This document shows positions 34,708 to 43,317 of a stretch of DNA of 43,400 nt, one piece after another. The notes beneath the pieces were generated by a model. That model was not told where the DNA came from. It worked only from the letters and a program-made list of their open reading frames with translations, and did no database searches. This DNA comes from an uncultured Verrucomicrobiales bacterium. GTDB lineage: Bacteria; Verrucomicrobiota; Verrucomicrobiia; Verrucomicrobiales; Akkermansiaceae. The translations under genes and the position numbers were made by a program. How positions within the stretch are numbered: position 1 is the stretch's first letter; every line of letters starts with the position of its first letter. The stretch covers positions 1 to 43,400 of the forward strand of contig CALFSW010000417.1 of the NCBI GenBank assembly GCA_937916505.1, read 5' to 3'.

Positions 34708-36105
34708 CTACGGTTTGCTTTTAAAAGCGGGCCGGAGATTGGCGGCGGCCTTGTGGGCTTTTGGAGTGTCCAGTGAGCGACCGGGGTCGCCTTGTTCTTT
34801 GAGTTGCCGGTCGAGAATCGCGGCGAGTTTGTTCTTGATCCCGGCGTGACCGGGATCAGTGGCGAGGTTGCTCATTTCGAAGTGATCTTCAGCGGTGTGG
34901 TAGAGTTCTTCGGCAGGGCGTTTCATGAAGCGGTTGACGAGCATTTCGTGGTGCCGATTTGAAAACGAAGAGAAGACCCAGGTTTGCCAGTAAGGGTTGT
35001 GCTCGTTTTTTCCCATGAGGTGCTTCTCGATGTAGAGTTTCTCCGGGGCGAGGTTTCGAATGTAACGCCAATCGCCGTTGGTGACGGAGCGGATGGGGTA
35101 GGACGGGCCTTCGGGATAGTTGTTGTGCATCCCGAAGGAGTGTTCGCGATGAGTGTCCTTTTCTCCGCGAAGAACCCCGGTGAAGCTGGCGCCGTCGAAC
35201 GCTTCCGGGGTCGGGGTGGCTCCGGCGAGGTCGAGGAGGGTGGGGACAATGTCGGCGTATTGCACGATCGCTTTGGTGCGTTTGCCGGGAGCGATTTTTC
35301 CGGGCCAGCGGGCGACGAGTGAGGTGTGGAGGCCGTTGTCCCAGTTGGTCCATTTGCAGCCCGGAAACTGGGCCCCTTGTTCGCTGGTGAAGAGGACGAG
35401 GGTGTTGTCGGCGTGGCCGGATTGCGCGAGGAGGGCGAGGAGTTCTCCGACCTGGGAATCCATGTAGGTGATCTCGGCAAGGTAGGCGGCATATTGTTGC
35501 CGGGTGAGCGGGGTGTCGGCCAAGTACGAGGGAAGCTTGAGTTTCCCGGGAGGATAGGCGGAGGCATCGCCCATGACCCACGGGGCGTGGGGTTCGGTGA
35601 GGGCGACGACGAGGCAGAAAGGTTGGTCGGGGTTTTGGAAGATAAACTTCCTGGTGCCGGTCAGGTCGTGTGGTCGGGTGGGGTTGCGGACACAATTGGG
35701 ATCGAACCCCGGGACTTTTTTGAAGGGGAAGACGGATTTTGGTTTGACGTGGACTTTTCCGGCGAGTCCGACCCGGTAGCCAAGAGGCTCGAGGTGGTGG
35801 GGCATGCTTTTGGTGTCAGGTCGGCAGGTGCCGTGATTCCAGGCGCAGCCATTGCGATGGGGGTAACGGCCGGTGTAGAGTTCGGATCGACAGGGGGAGC
35901 ACATCGCCATGCCAAGATAGGCGCGGTCGAAGACAAGGCTTTGTTTGGCGAGGGCATCAATGTGGGGCGTCCTGGCGTTTTCACCCCCATTGATCGGGAG
36001 GTCGCTGAAGGTGCAGTCGTCCGCGATGATGATGAGGACGTTGGGCTTGTCTGCCGCGAGGAGCGGAAGGACCAGGAAGATGAAGGAGAGGAGGAGGTGT
36101 TTCAT
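34708..36105 (-). CDS. Secreted sulfatase (family S1, Cys-type)
   Basis: 465 residues with a signal peptide (MKHLLLSFIFLVLPLLAA). The sulfatase signature C69-S-P-C-R73 lies within MCSPCRSELYTGRYPHRNG; Cys69 is the residue converted to formylglycine. Metal ligands are expected at D29-D30 (VLIIIADDC), with further motifs 'LAGKVHVKPKS', 'ALTEPHAPW' and 'VLFTSEQGAQF' (in the place of the usual Asp-Asn/His pair). It hydrolyses sulfate esters of polysaccharides or glycosaminoglycans in the periplasm or outside; the substrate cannot be read from sequence. It is the last of three sulfatase genes on the same strand. The gap of about 140 bp to the upstream one allows, but does not prove, an operon. Confidence 0.9.
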   Translation of the reverse strand: MKHLLLSFIFLVLPLLAADKPNVLIIIADDCTFSDLPINGGENARTPHIDALAKQSLVFDRAYLGMAMCSPCRSELYTGRYPHRNGCAWNHGTCRPDTKSMPHHLEPLGYRVGLAGKVHVKPKSVFPFKKVPGFDPNCVRNPTRPHDLTGTRKFIFQNPDQPFCLVVALTEPHAPWVMGDASAYPPGKLKLPSYLADTPLTRQQYAAYLAEITYMDSQVGELLALLAQSGHADNTLVLFTSEQGAQFPGCKWTNWDNGLHTSLVARWPGKIAPGKRTKAIVQYADIVPTLLDLAGATPTPEAFDGASFTGVLRGEKDTHREHSFGMHNNYPEGPSYPIRSVTNGDWRYIRNLAPEKLYIEKHLMGKNEHNPYWQTWVFSSFSNRHHEMLVNRFMKRPAEELYHTAEDHFEMSNLATDPGHAGIKNKLAAILDRQLKEQGDPGRSLDTPKAHKAAANLRPAFKSKP

Positions 36106-36247
36106 GGGATGGAGCGTTTATTGAACCGGGTTTTATGTTTGATGATTGAGCACTCGGAATTGAAATTTCGTGACCTTGCCCGGGTGAGGGAAGAGGCTCC
36201 GGGAGTTTCCCGCCTGAGTGTTGGGATCGGGCCGGAGGGTGACCCCT

Positions 36248-37732
36248 TTAGTTGGTTGCTTTGGATTGGGGCCGCCGGCCCTTCCCGAGGTTGTAGGGAG
36301 AGCCGGGGACGGGTCTGACTTGTTTGGCGGGGTTCTTGGGAAGGTGGCTGGTGAGACGCCGGCGAATCGCCTTGAGGGCCGGGTCATCAATACGATTGGT
36401 GAACTCGTGGGGGTCTTCCTGAAAGTCGTAGAGTTCTTCAAATCCGTTGCCGTAGCGGATCAGGCGGTAGCGTTCGTCGGCGACGACGTGGGAAGCGGCG
36501 GGCTCTTTTGCGAAGTGGTAGGAGGTTAAAGCGGGTTGGGCTTTTGGTGTGCCCGGGTCCTTCAATTGCGGAACGAGTGAGATCCCGTCGCATTGAGGTG
36601 GGATGAGGAGTCCGGCGAGTTCACAGAGAGTGGGATAGAGATCGGTCAGGGTGACCGGGGCTTGTGTTTTCCGGCCATCCTTACTGGTGCCCGGAGCATG
36701 AATGAAGCAGGGAACGCGGGTGGATTGGGTCCAGAGGGCGAACTTTTCCCAGTTTTCCTTTTCGCCGATATGAAACCCGTGATCGGTCCAAAGGACGACG
36801 ATGGTGTTGGCCTTCATGGGTGAGGCGTCGAGGGCGTCGAGAAGGCGTCCGAGTTCATGATCGACATAGCTGATGCTGGCGAGGTAGCCGCGCATCAGGT
36901 GCTTCCATTGATCGTTTTTGACGACCCATTGGTGCCACCGTTCCCGGCCGTGCGAGTGGGCGTCGGCGAGATCGTCCTTGAGGTGTTTGGGAAGTTGGAT
37001 TTCGTCCATCGGGTAGAGATCGAACCACTTTTGAGGGACTTCCCAGGGGATGTGGGGGCGGAAGAGCCCGACGGCGAGGAAGAGTGGTTTGTCCTGCTTC
37101 TTTTTCATCTGTTCGATGGCCCAATCGGTGGTCAGTTCATCGCCGAAGCGGTGTCCGGGATCGAGGGGAGCCGCGCCGAAGAGTTGATTGCCGAGAGGTC
37201 GGCCCGGGGAGAGTCCGGCCCTGGCATCGGGGATGAGCTTGGGGCGCGGCCAGTCTTTGGAGATGGGATCGAGAGGGTCACCGCGATACTCGTCCCACGC
37301 ATCGGGATCGTTTTGGGAGTCGCCCGGAGTCCACTGCAGGGTATGGAAGAGTTTTCCTCCTCCGGCAGCGTGGTATCCGTTGTTGCGGAAATGCTGTGAG
37401 AGAACGATGGCATCTTTCAGGTGCGCGGATTCGTGCCGCCAGCGAGGTCCGTGGGCTCCGAAGGAATTTCGATAGATTCCGGAGGTGGCGGGGTGCACTC
37501 CGGTCATGACGGCGACGCGGGAGGGATGGCAGGCGGGGGCGGCGCAATGGGCGTTGGCGAAGGTGACCGAGCGCTTTGCGAGGCGCTCAAAGTTTGGCGT
37601 TTTTACTCCGGGATGATTGGCGAGAGGCGAGATGTAGTCGTTGAGATCATCAATGGAGATAAAGAGGACGTTGGGTTTGGCTTTCGCCAACAGGGAACCG
37701 AGGCTGATTAGAAGAATGATGATGAATCTCAT
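36248..37732 (-). CDS. Secreted sulfatase (iduronate-2-sulfatase/choline-sulfatase-like, Cys-type)
   Basis: 494 residues with a leader MRFIIILLISLGSLLAKA. The catalytic motif is C68-H-P-S-R72 in APACHPSRVAVMTGVHP; metal-binding D28-D29 is in VLFISIDDLNDYI. 'FLAVGLFRPHIPWEVPQKWF' and 'VVLWTDHGFHIGEKENWEKF' are typical of the iduronate-2-sulfatase-like subgroup (S1_7 group) abundant in PVC bacteria. Likely role: desulfation of uronic-acid-containing or fucose-rich sulfated glycans in the periplasm. It lies about 60 bp downstream of the sulfatase-propeller fusion, consistent with co-transcription. Confidence 0.9.
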   Translation of the reverse strand: MRFIIILLISLGSLLAKAKPNVLFISIDDLNDYISPLANHPGVKTPNFERLAKRSVTFANAHCAAPACHPSRVAVMTGVHPATSGIYRNSFGAHGPRWRHESAHLKDAIVLSQHFRNNGYHAAGGGKLFHTLQWTPGDSQNDPDAWDEYRGDPLDPISKDWPRPKLIPDARAGLSPGRPLGNQLFGAAPLDPGHRFGDELTTDWAIEQMKKKQDKPLFLAVGLFRPHIPWEVPQKWFDLYPMDEIQLPKHLKDDLADAHSHGRERWHQWVVKNDQWKHLMRGYLASISYVDHELGRLLDALDASPMKANTIVVLWTDHGFHIGEKENWEKFALWTQSTRVPCFIHAPGTSKDGRKTQAPVTLTDLYPTLCELAGLLIPPQCDGISLVPQLKDPGTPKAQPALTSYHFAKEPAASHVVADERYRLIRYGNGFEELYDFQEDPHEFTNRIDDPALKAIRRRLTSHLPKNPAKQVRPVPGSPYNLGKGRRPQSKATN

Positions 37733-37790
37733 GGGGGCTGAAGATGGTCCGGCTTTGGGCCAAGCAGGGGTTCGTTACGAATTTGTGGTC

Positions 37791-40700
37791 TTATTCCGAG
37801 AGGTCAATCCGGACAATTTCCTGATCATTCCGGGCAAAGATCGATTTCATGGCGAAGGCGGGCTGGCTCCAGACAACCTTTCTTCCCCAGGCCTGGTTGG
37901 TGGGCTTGACGATGTGATGTCGGCCCAGTTCTTGATATCCCTCGCGGCTCAGATCGGCGAGAATGAGATCGCCCGTTTCCCCAAAGATCCAGAACTGTTT
38001 GTTCGTCTCGTGATACACCAGGAAAGCCGAACCGTGCCGGGATTTCTTCGGAGCATCGGGAGCGAGGGAGGTCTTGGTATTGGTCCAGATCCGGTCACCG
38101 TTTTCCATGGAAACCGCCATGAGCTGACTGCTCTCGCTATCGACACCATAGATGACGCCATCGATCATCTGGGGAGGCGAATTGAGACAATAGACCGCCT
38201 TGTTTTTTTCGCCCCGCCAGAGGACTTTGACCTCCGGCTTTTCGTCATGCAACTCCAGCATGACGGCCACTTCGTTTCCGGGGCCGCTGACAAAGAGTTT
38301 GTTGCCAAGCTTTCGGGGGACCATGCGGGAAATGCTATAAACCGGGCTGAGGTCAACCGACCAATATTGAGTTCCATCGGATGGATTCAAGGAGACGACC
38401 GCTTTGGGATACCAGAAGAGAAGTTGTTCCACCCCGGCGTGCCGAATCACACGAGGCGGACAATAGCCGGCTTCGTCCGAACTCAGGGCCTTCCATTTTT
38501 CTTTGCCGGTTTTCTTATTGAAAGCGATCAAGACCTGGTTTTCGCCGCCAGCCGTGGCGTAGACGAGATCACCGTGGACGAGGGGGTGTGAGGCGTATCC
38601 CCAGCGAGGAGGACGGCATTTGTATTTGGCGCAAATGTCGTGCTTCCAAAACAAGTCGCCGGTCACGGCATCGAGACAGCGCAGATGGCCCATCGTTCCC
38701 TGAAAGTAGAGCCGGCCATCCTGGATGGTGGGAGTGACCCGGGGTCCGCCGGGATAGGACACGGTGTAGGTCACTTCGTATTCGTGCTTCCAGATCTCCT
38801 CGCCCGTCTTCGCATCGAGACACAAGATTCGTTCCATCCCGGTTCGGGGAGTTCCTCCCTGTGAGTTGCCATCAAACTCGCCGTCTGTGATTACGAAATC
38901 AGGAACATACACTCTGCCTTCAGCAACCGCCGGGCCGGCATAGCCCCAGCTGACAGGAGTGCGCCATAAGACCTTCGGCCCGCCTTTGAGATCTTTTCGA
39001 ATTCCGGCTTCGCGCCAAATGCCATCGCGTTGCGGCCCTAGCCACTGGGGCCAATCATTGGCCATCACCATGCCGGGCCCTTTGGGCGCAGAGTCGCGGA
39101 GGGTTTTGATGTTGTGGGTGAGAACTTTGCCGTTGAACGTGTTCGGGGCTTCGTAGTTGCCGGCGGAGGTTTGGTCGTCGCGACCGATGGAGAGGTCATC
39201 CTTTGGTTGGACGGGGATGAGGCCGGGGGACTTGGTCGTGACTTCCTTTCCGTCGACGGTGAGGGAGAGTTGTTTTGAGGTGATTTTGGCGAGGAGTTTG
39301 ATTTCGCCGGTGGCTTTTTCCCGGGCGCTGAGGCGGGTGACCTTTCCGTTGACACGGACGTCGAGGGAGGGGATGCCTTTGATGAAGTGGAGACTGTATC
39401 CGTGTTCTTTGCCGCCTTGGGCGAGGACGACGCCGTGGGGATTGTCGGCGGAGACGGTGGCATTTATGGTGATGGGGCGCTTATTGATTTGAGGAGAATT
39501 TGTGGAGGCTTTTGCTTTGTTTTTTTTGTAGCCGGGTTCGGGGAGAATGTGGGGGGCGGCGTGGACGCGCTTGGCCCAGGTGTTCCAGTCTTCCACGAGT
39601 TGTTCTTTGATGACGGCGTAGTTTTCGGCGACGTTTGTTTGCTCCGAGCGGTCTTGGGCGAGGTTGTAAAGTTCCCAGGTGATTTCATCGGGTTGGCGTT
39701 TTCCCCAGACGAGTTTCCAGTCGCCCTTGCGGAGGCCGCGGGCAGCCTGATGTTCGAAGGCGAGAACGCGGTCGGGGATGGCGTTTTCGTCGGTGAGGGC
39801 GGGGAGGAGGGAAGTTCCTTCGACGGGGGTGATTTTATGGCCGTTGCGTTCGGCGGGATATGGGGCGCCGGTGGCTTCGAGGATGGTTGGGACGATGTCC
39901 ATGAGGTGGGACGGGGTCTTGACGTATCCGCCGGTGGGTTGGATTTTCTTGGGCCAGTGGAGGATGAGGGGAGAGGCAATTCCGCCTTCATGGCAGAAGT
40001 GTTTGTACATGTTTAGCGGAGTGTTCCCGAGGTTGGCCCAGCCGGAGCCGTAGGATGAGTGGGTGCCGGGCTGTCCTACCTTTGCGAGTTCGTCGCCGGT
40101 GTGGAGGGTCGTTTTTCCGAGGCGGGAGCGGCCATCGAATCCGAAGGGTCCCCATTCGTAGCAGGCTCCATTGTCGGCGAGGAAGGCGATGATGGTGTTG
40201 TCGAGTTCGCCATTCTTTTCGAGGTCGGTGATGATGCGGCCGATGCCGAGATCAATGTGTTCGACCATGGCGGCGAAGGTGGCCATGCGGCGGGCGAGGT
40301 CTTCGCGTCGGTCGGCGGGGAGATCGCTCCAATTGGGGTTGGGTTTTCCGGAGAATCCGTTGGCGATATCGTCGCGATCAACGGGGACTTCGGAGAGAGG
40401 GGGGAGCTTGGAATCGGAACGGATGAGGCCGAGTTTCTTTTGGCGCTCGAAGCGTTCGGTGCGGAGGACGTCCCAGCCCTTGCGGTAGGTTTCGAGGTGT
40501 CGGTCGATAGAGGCTTTGGGGGCCTGAATGGGGAAGTGGGGAGAGGAGTGGGCGAGGTAGAGGAACCACGGTTTCTGTTTGTCGGAGCGGGCTTGTTTGA
40601 GGAATTCGAGCGAGTAGTCGGTGAAGACGTCGGTGACGTAGAAGTCCTCTTTGACGGGGAGTTCGGGTTTGACCGATTCGGGGAGGCGGACGTAGTGGGA

Positions 40701-41183
40701 GGGATCCCATTGGTCTTCGGAATGGGCGAGGAAGTTTTTGTAGCCGTAGTAGTTTTGGAAACCACGGTGGATGGGACCGGGTTCGGCCATGTGCCATTTG
40801 CCAACCATCCAGGTGGAGTAGCCGTCGTCGAGGAGCATCTCGGCGAGAGTGGCACAGGTGGGGAGGAGGGCACCTTTGTAGGCGAGTCCTTTTCCGGCTG
40901 GTTGTTTGGAGTGGGTGAAGGAGCCGATGCCGGCCTGGTGGGGGTGGAGGCCGGTGATGAGGGAGGCACGCGAGGGACAGCAGCGGGCGCTGGTGTAGAA
41001 GGAGGAGAATTTGGCACCGCCGGTGGCGAGGCGGTCGAGATTGGGCGTGGGGATTTCGCCTCCATAGCAGGAGAGGTCGGAGAATCCGAGATCGTCTGCG
41101 AGGATGAGGAGGACGTTTGGTTTCTTTTCTGCCTTGGCGAAAAGGGAGAGGAAGACAAGGGAGAGAAGGAGGTGGAATTTCAT
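37791..41183 (-). CDS. Arylsulfatase fused to LamG-like and PQQ-propeller domains
   Basis: 1130 residues with a signal peptide (MKFHLLLSLVFLSLFAKA). The sulfatase domain spans about 20-545: C68-C-P-S-R72 in SARCCPSRASLITGLHPHQ, metal ligands in LLILADDLGFSDLS, and 'IIAFLADNGACYEWGPFGFD'. About 560-700 is a LamG-like lectin module (YSLHFIKGIPSLDVRVNGK, QLSLTVDGKEV). At residue 707 a complete PQQ propeller begins, NDWPQWLGPQRDGIWREAGI, homologous over its whole length to the stand-alone propellers at 2792-4126 and 10402-11739 and ending 'RNDQEIVRIDLSE'. The junction reads PGMVMANDW with two adjacent ATG codons, as if a start and signal peptide were lost. It would place a propeller on a secreted sulfatase. 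First gene of the sulfatase cluster. Confidence 0.9.
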   Translation of the reverse strand: MKFHLLLSLVFLSLFAKAEKKPNVLLILADDLGFSDLSCYGGEIPTPNLDRLATGGAKFSSFYTSARCCPSRASLITGLHPHQAGIGSFTHSKQPAGKGLAYKGALLPTCATLAEMLLDDGYSTWMVGKWHMAEPGPIHRGFQNYYGYKNFLAHSEDQWDPSHYVRLPESVKPELPVKEDFYVTDVFTDYSLEFLKQARSDKQKPWFLYLAHSSPHFPIQAPKASIDRHLETYRKGWDVLRTERFERQKKLGLIRSDSKLPPLSEVPVDRDDIANGFSGKPNPNWSDLPADRREDLARRMATFAAMVEHIDLGIGRIITDLEKNGELDNTIIAFLADNGACYEWGPFGFDGRSRLGKTTLHTGDELAKVGQPGTHSSYGSGWANLGNTPLNMYKHFCHEGGIASPLILHWPKKIQPTGGYVKTPSHLMDIVPTILEATGAPYPAERNGHKITPVEGTSLLPALTDENAIPDRVLAFEHQAARGLRKGDWKLVWGKRQPDEITWELYNLAQDRSEQTNVAENYAVIKEQLVEDWNTWAKRVHAAPHILPEPGYKKNKAKASTNSPQINKRPITINATVSADNPHGVVLAQGGKEHGYSLHFIKGIPSLDVRVNGKVTRLSAREKATGEIKLLAKITSKQLSLTVDGKEVTTKSPGLIPVQPKDDLSIGRDDQTSAGNYEAPNTFNGKVLTHNIKTLRDSAPKGPGMVMANDWPQWLGPQRDGIWREAGIRKDLKGGPKVLWRTPVSWGYAGPAVAEGRVYVPDFVITDGEFDGNSQGGTPRTGMERILCLDAKTGEEIWKHEYEVTYTVSYPGGPRVTPTIQDGRLYFQGTMGHLRCLDAVTGDLFWKHDICAKYKCRPPRWGYASHPLVHGDLVYATAGGENQVLIAFNKKTGKEKWKALSSDEAGYCPPRVIRHAGVEQLLFWYPKAVVSLNPSDGTQYWSVDLSPVYSISRMVPRKLGNKLFVSGPGNEVAVMLELHDEKPEVKVLWRGEKNKAVYCLNSPPQMIDGVIYGVDSESSQLMAVSMENGDRIWTNTKTSLAPDAPKKSRHGSAFLVYHETNKQFWIFGETGDLILADLSREGYQELGRHHIVKPTNQAWGRKVVWSQPAFAMKSIFARNDQEIVRIDLSE

Positions 41184-41315
41184 GAAGAGGGGGGAATTAA
41201 ATCAGAATGGTGCGAGTGGAGTCACCCGGGGAGGATGTCGCAGGTGATGCCAGCAAAGCGAAGCGATGAAGGTGCGTCGAGATGAAAACAGAGGCAGAAG
41301 TTGGGACGAAGAAGC

Positions 41316-41349
41316 AAAAAAACGACGCCGGAACATGGTTCCGACGCCG
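41316..41349 (-). terminator. Intrinsic terminator of the sigma-factor gene
   Basis: On the minus strand, CGGCGTCGGAAC pairs with GTTCCGGCGTCG (12 bp, two G-T wobbles) around loop CAT, and is followed directly by seven T. It begins about 30 nt past the sigma-factor stop. A textbook rho-independent terminator. Confidence 0.9.
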
Positions 41350-41378
41350 TTGGGAGAGCAATGAGTTGTGAATGAGAG

Positions 41379-42236
41379 TTACACCAGTGACTTGGCGAGC
41401 TTGGGAGGAGCGGTGGCTTCCTTACGGCTGAGGGCCTTGCGCATCTTATTCAGTGCGACGTTCTGGATCTGGCGGATTCGCTCCCGGCTGACCCCGAAGT
41501 TGCGGCCGATCTCCTCGAGGGTGAGGACTCGTTTTCCGTTGAGTCCAAAGCGGGAGCCGATGATTTCGGTTTCGCGTTCGTTGAGGGTATCGAGAACGAC
41601 ATCGAGATCGTCCAGGTTTCCTTTTTGGCTGAGAGCTTCGAGAGGATCGGTGGCCCGATCGTCACCGATTGTTTCACCAAAGCTGGCAACACTGTCGTCG
41701 TGAGTGGGTTCATCGAGCGAGCGGGTCTGCTTCGCGGCCTGTCGAATCAGGGCCAGTTTTTCACGAGGAATGCCGAGCTCGTTGGACAGTTCGAGGTCCG
41801 TGGGCTCATGGCCCAAGGTTTCAGCCATGAGAGCGGAAATCCGACGGACACGGGCCATTTTGTCGACGAGGTGAACCGGGAGGCGGACGGTTTTTCCCTG
41901 ATTGGCAAGGGCACGCTTGATCGACTGCTTGATCCACCAGGAGGCGTAAGTGCTGAGCTTTCCTCCCTTCTTGGGATCAAATTTTTCGACCGCCTTAATG
42001 AGGCCCAGGTTGCCTTCGGAAATGAGATCGACCATGGGAACTCCGTAGTTGGAGTAATCCTTGGCGATTTTCACGACAAGGCGAAGATTGGATTCGATCA
42101 TGCGGGCCCGGGCCTTTTCGTCGCCTTTTTCAATGCGGGCTGCGAGCTCGATCTCCTCTTGGGGAGTCAGAAGATTGGTCTTGGCGATTTCGCGCATGTA
42201 AACGCGGATGCTGCTATCAGTTTCAGAGGTTGCCAT
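41379..42236 (-). CDS. RpoD/RpoS-type sigma-70 family RNA polymerase sigma factor
   Basis: 285 residues. Region 1.2 is at about 8-40 (DSSIRVYMREIAKTNLLTPQ), region 2 at about 43-112 (ESNLRLVVKIAKDY, DLISEGNLGLIKAVEKFD, STYASWWIKQSIKRAL), region 3 at about 122-198, and region 4 at about 210-270 with the helix-turn-helix TLEEIGRNFGVSRERIRQI. It lacks the N-terminal region 1.1 and the non-conserved insertion of full-length primary sigma factors, so it is either a short primary sigma or a group 2 (RpoS-like) factor. It directs core RNA polymerase to -35/-10 promoters. It ends in a strong intrinsic terminator. The gene upstream (42302-42691) is 65 nt away, so it may have its own promoter. Confidence 0.92.
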   Translation of the reverse strand: MATSETDSSIRVYMREIAKTNLLTPQEEIELAARIEKGDEKARARMIESNLRLVVKIAKDYSNYGVPMVDLISEGNLGLIKAVEKFDPKKGGKLSTYASWWIKQSIKRALANQGKTVRLPVHLVDKMARVRRISALMAETLGHEPTDLELSNELGIPREKLALIRQAAKQTRSLDEPTHDDSVASFGETIGDDRATDPLEALSQKGNLDDLDVVLDTLNERETEIIGSRFGLNGKRVLTLEEIGRNFGVSRERIRQIQNVALNKMRKALSRKEATAPPKLAKSLV

Positions 42237-42301
42237 AATGAGAGACCTTTTTGCTCAAAGTGTGCCAAAGTCCGAAAGAGCGGCCACAGTGCCGAAAAAA
42301 A

Positions 42302-42691
42302 TCAAGGTTTCCTAAGCTTTCGGTCTACTCTCAAGGAATACCCGAAGCAAAAAAAGATTCCGGTGATCATGCCAGGAATCACGGTCGGCCAAAATTCGGG
42401 GGTCCCTGCGACAAAATGTCCCCCTAAAACGAGCACATAGATGACAAGATAGCTCGCCAAGCCTCCAAAAATGACCGGGAAAGTGGTTTTTTGAAATTTT
42501 TGTACGGAAGCGACGACGAGCTCGGCCGAGAAATAGGTGGAGACAAGGCTGATGAATCCCTGGGTGAGGGCCACCTGTGATCTCGCAGCCCAGCCGTGGT
42601 GCCAGTTCGCATAGAGCCCCCATGCAATGAATGCGGCGGCAGCGAGCAGGCTCATGGACCAAGATTCGGAGGGACGCCTGCCGTTGGACAT
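42302..42691 (-). CDS. Small integral membrane protein of unknown function
   Basis: 129 residues with four predicted membrane helices at about 13-29 (MSLLAAAAFIAWGLYAN), 44-62 (QGFISLVSTYFSAELVVAS), 70-90 (TFPVIFGGLASYLVIYVLVLG) and 100-119 (EFWPTVIPGMITGIFFCFGY), and a basic C-terminus (RVDRKLRKP). The stretch 'WGLYANWHHGWAARSQVALTQG' is charged and polar between helices 1 and 2. I recognise a conserved hypothetical membrane-protein pattern but no function. It lies 65 nt upstream of the sigma-factor gene on the same strand. The ATG at 42691 is the only good start. Confidence 0.75.
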   Translation of the reverse strand: MSNGRRPSESWSMSLLAAAAFIAWGLYANWHHGWAARSQVALTQGFISLVSTYFSAELVVASVQKFQKTTFPVIFGGLASYLVIYVLVLGGHFVAGTPEFWPTVIPGMITGIFFCFGYSLRVDRKLRKP

Positions 42692-42774
42692 TACTTGAGT
42701 GATAGCGGTTGGTTTGTTGGGAGCAAGAGCAGAGGGCTGAATATGAAAGACCCCGCGCGGAGCGACTCCCGATC

Positions 42775-43317
42775 CTAACCGGGCTCCAATTTTTTGATCA
42801 CTTGGGCGGGAACGCCGGCGAGGAGGACATTGTCGCCGAAGCTTTTGGTCACGACCGCTCCGCTGGCGACGATGACATTGTCACCCAGGGTGACGCCGGG
42901 ATTGATGACGGCATGGCCTCCAATCCAACAATCATCGCCGATCGTGATTGACGCGCCGAACTCAGCTCCGGAGCGGCGCTCGATCCGGTCAATCGGGTGA
43001 CTGGCAGTGTAAATGCCTACGTTGGGGCCGATGAGGCAATGATTCCCGATGCGGACTTCGCACACGTCGAGGATGGTGAGGTCGAAGTTGGCGTAGAAAT
43101 TTTCTCCGAGGTGGATGTTGCTGCCGTAGTCGCACTTGAAGTCGGGCTCGATCGTCACTTCATCCGGGCAACTGCCCAGGAGTTTGGTTAGGATCTTGTG
43201 ATCGGGTTGATCATTATAGATTCGAGAGAGACGGCGGGCGTGGGCGCGTTGGACGGTGAGTTCGGGGTCGGCGGCACTGTAGTTTTCCCCTGCGAGCATT
43301 TTTTCCTTTTCGGTCAT
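42775..43317 (-). CDS. Sugar O-acetyltransferase (maltose/galactoside acetyltransferase family)
   Basis: 180 residues of the NodL/LacA/Maa family. An N-terminal helical cap reads MTEKEKMLAGENYSAADPEL. Left-handed parallel beta-helix hexapeptide repeats follow (IGNHCLIGPNVGIYTASHPI, ASITIGDDCWIGGHAVINPG, VTLGDNVIVASGAVVTKSF). H107 in YTASHP is in the catalytic-histidine position. It transfers acetyl from acetyl-CoA to a sugar hydroxyl in the cytoplasm; the physiological acceptor is rarely known for this family. Full length for the family. Its stop is about 80 nt from the membrane-protein gene on the same strand. Confidence 0.9.
   Translation of the reverse strand: MTEKEKMLAGENYSAADPELTVQRAHARRLSRIYNDQPDHKILTKLLGSCPDEVTIEPDFKCDYGSNIHLGENFYANFDLTILDVCEVRIGNHCLIGPNVGIYTASHPIDRIERRSGAEFGASITIGDDCWIGGHAVINPGVTLGDNVIVASGAVVTKSFGDNVLLAGVPAQVIKKLEPG

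Noticed and set aside
40059-41285. 408-codon plus-strand frame opposite the sulfatase fusion
   Set aside because: Glycine/glutamate/valine-rich translation typical of antisense reading of this region; the minus strand has the sulfatase signature and signal peptide.
42302-42330. T-rich stretch after the small membrane-protein stop as a terminator
   Set aside because: The only stem preceding the T-run is about 3 bp, too weak to support a terminator.
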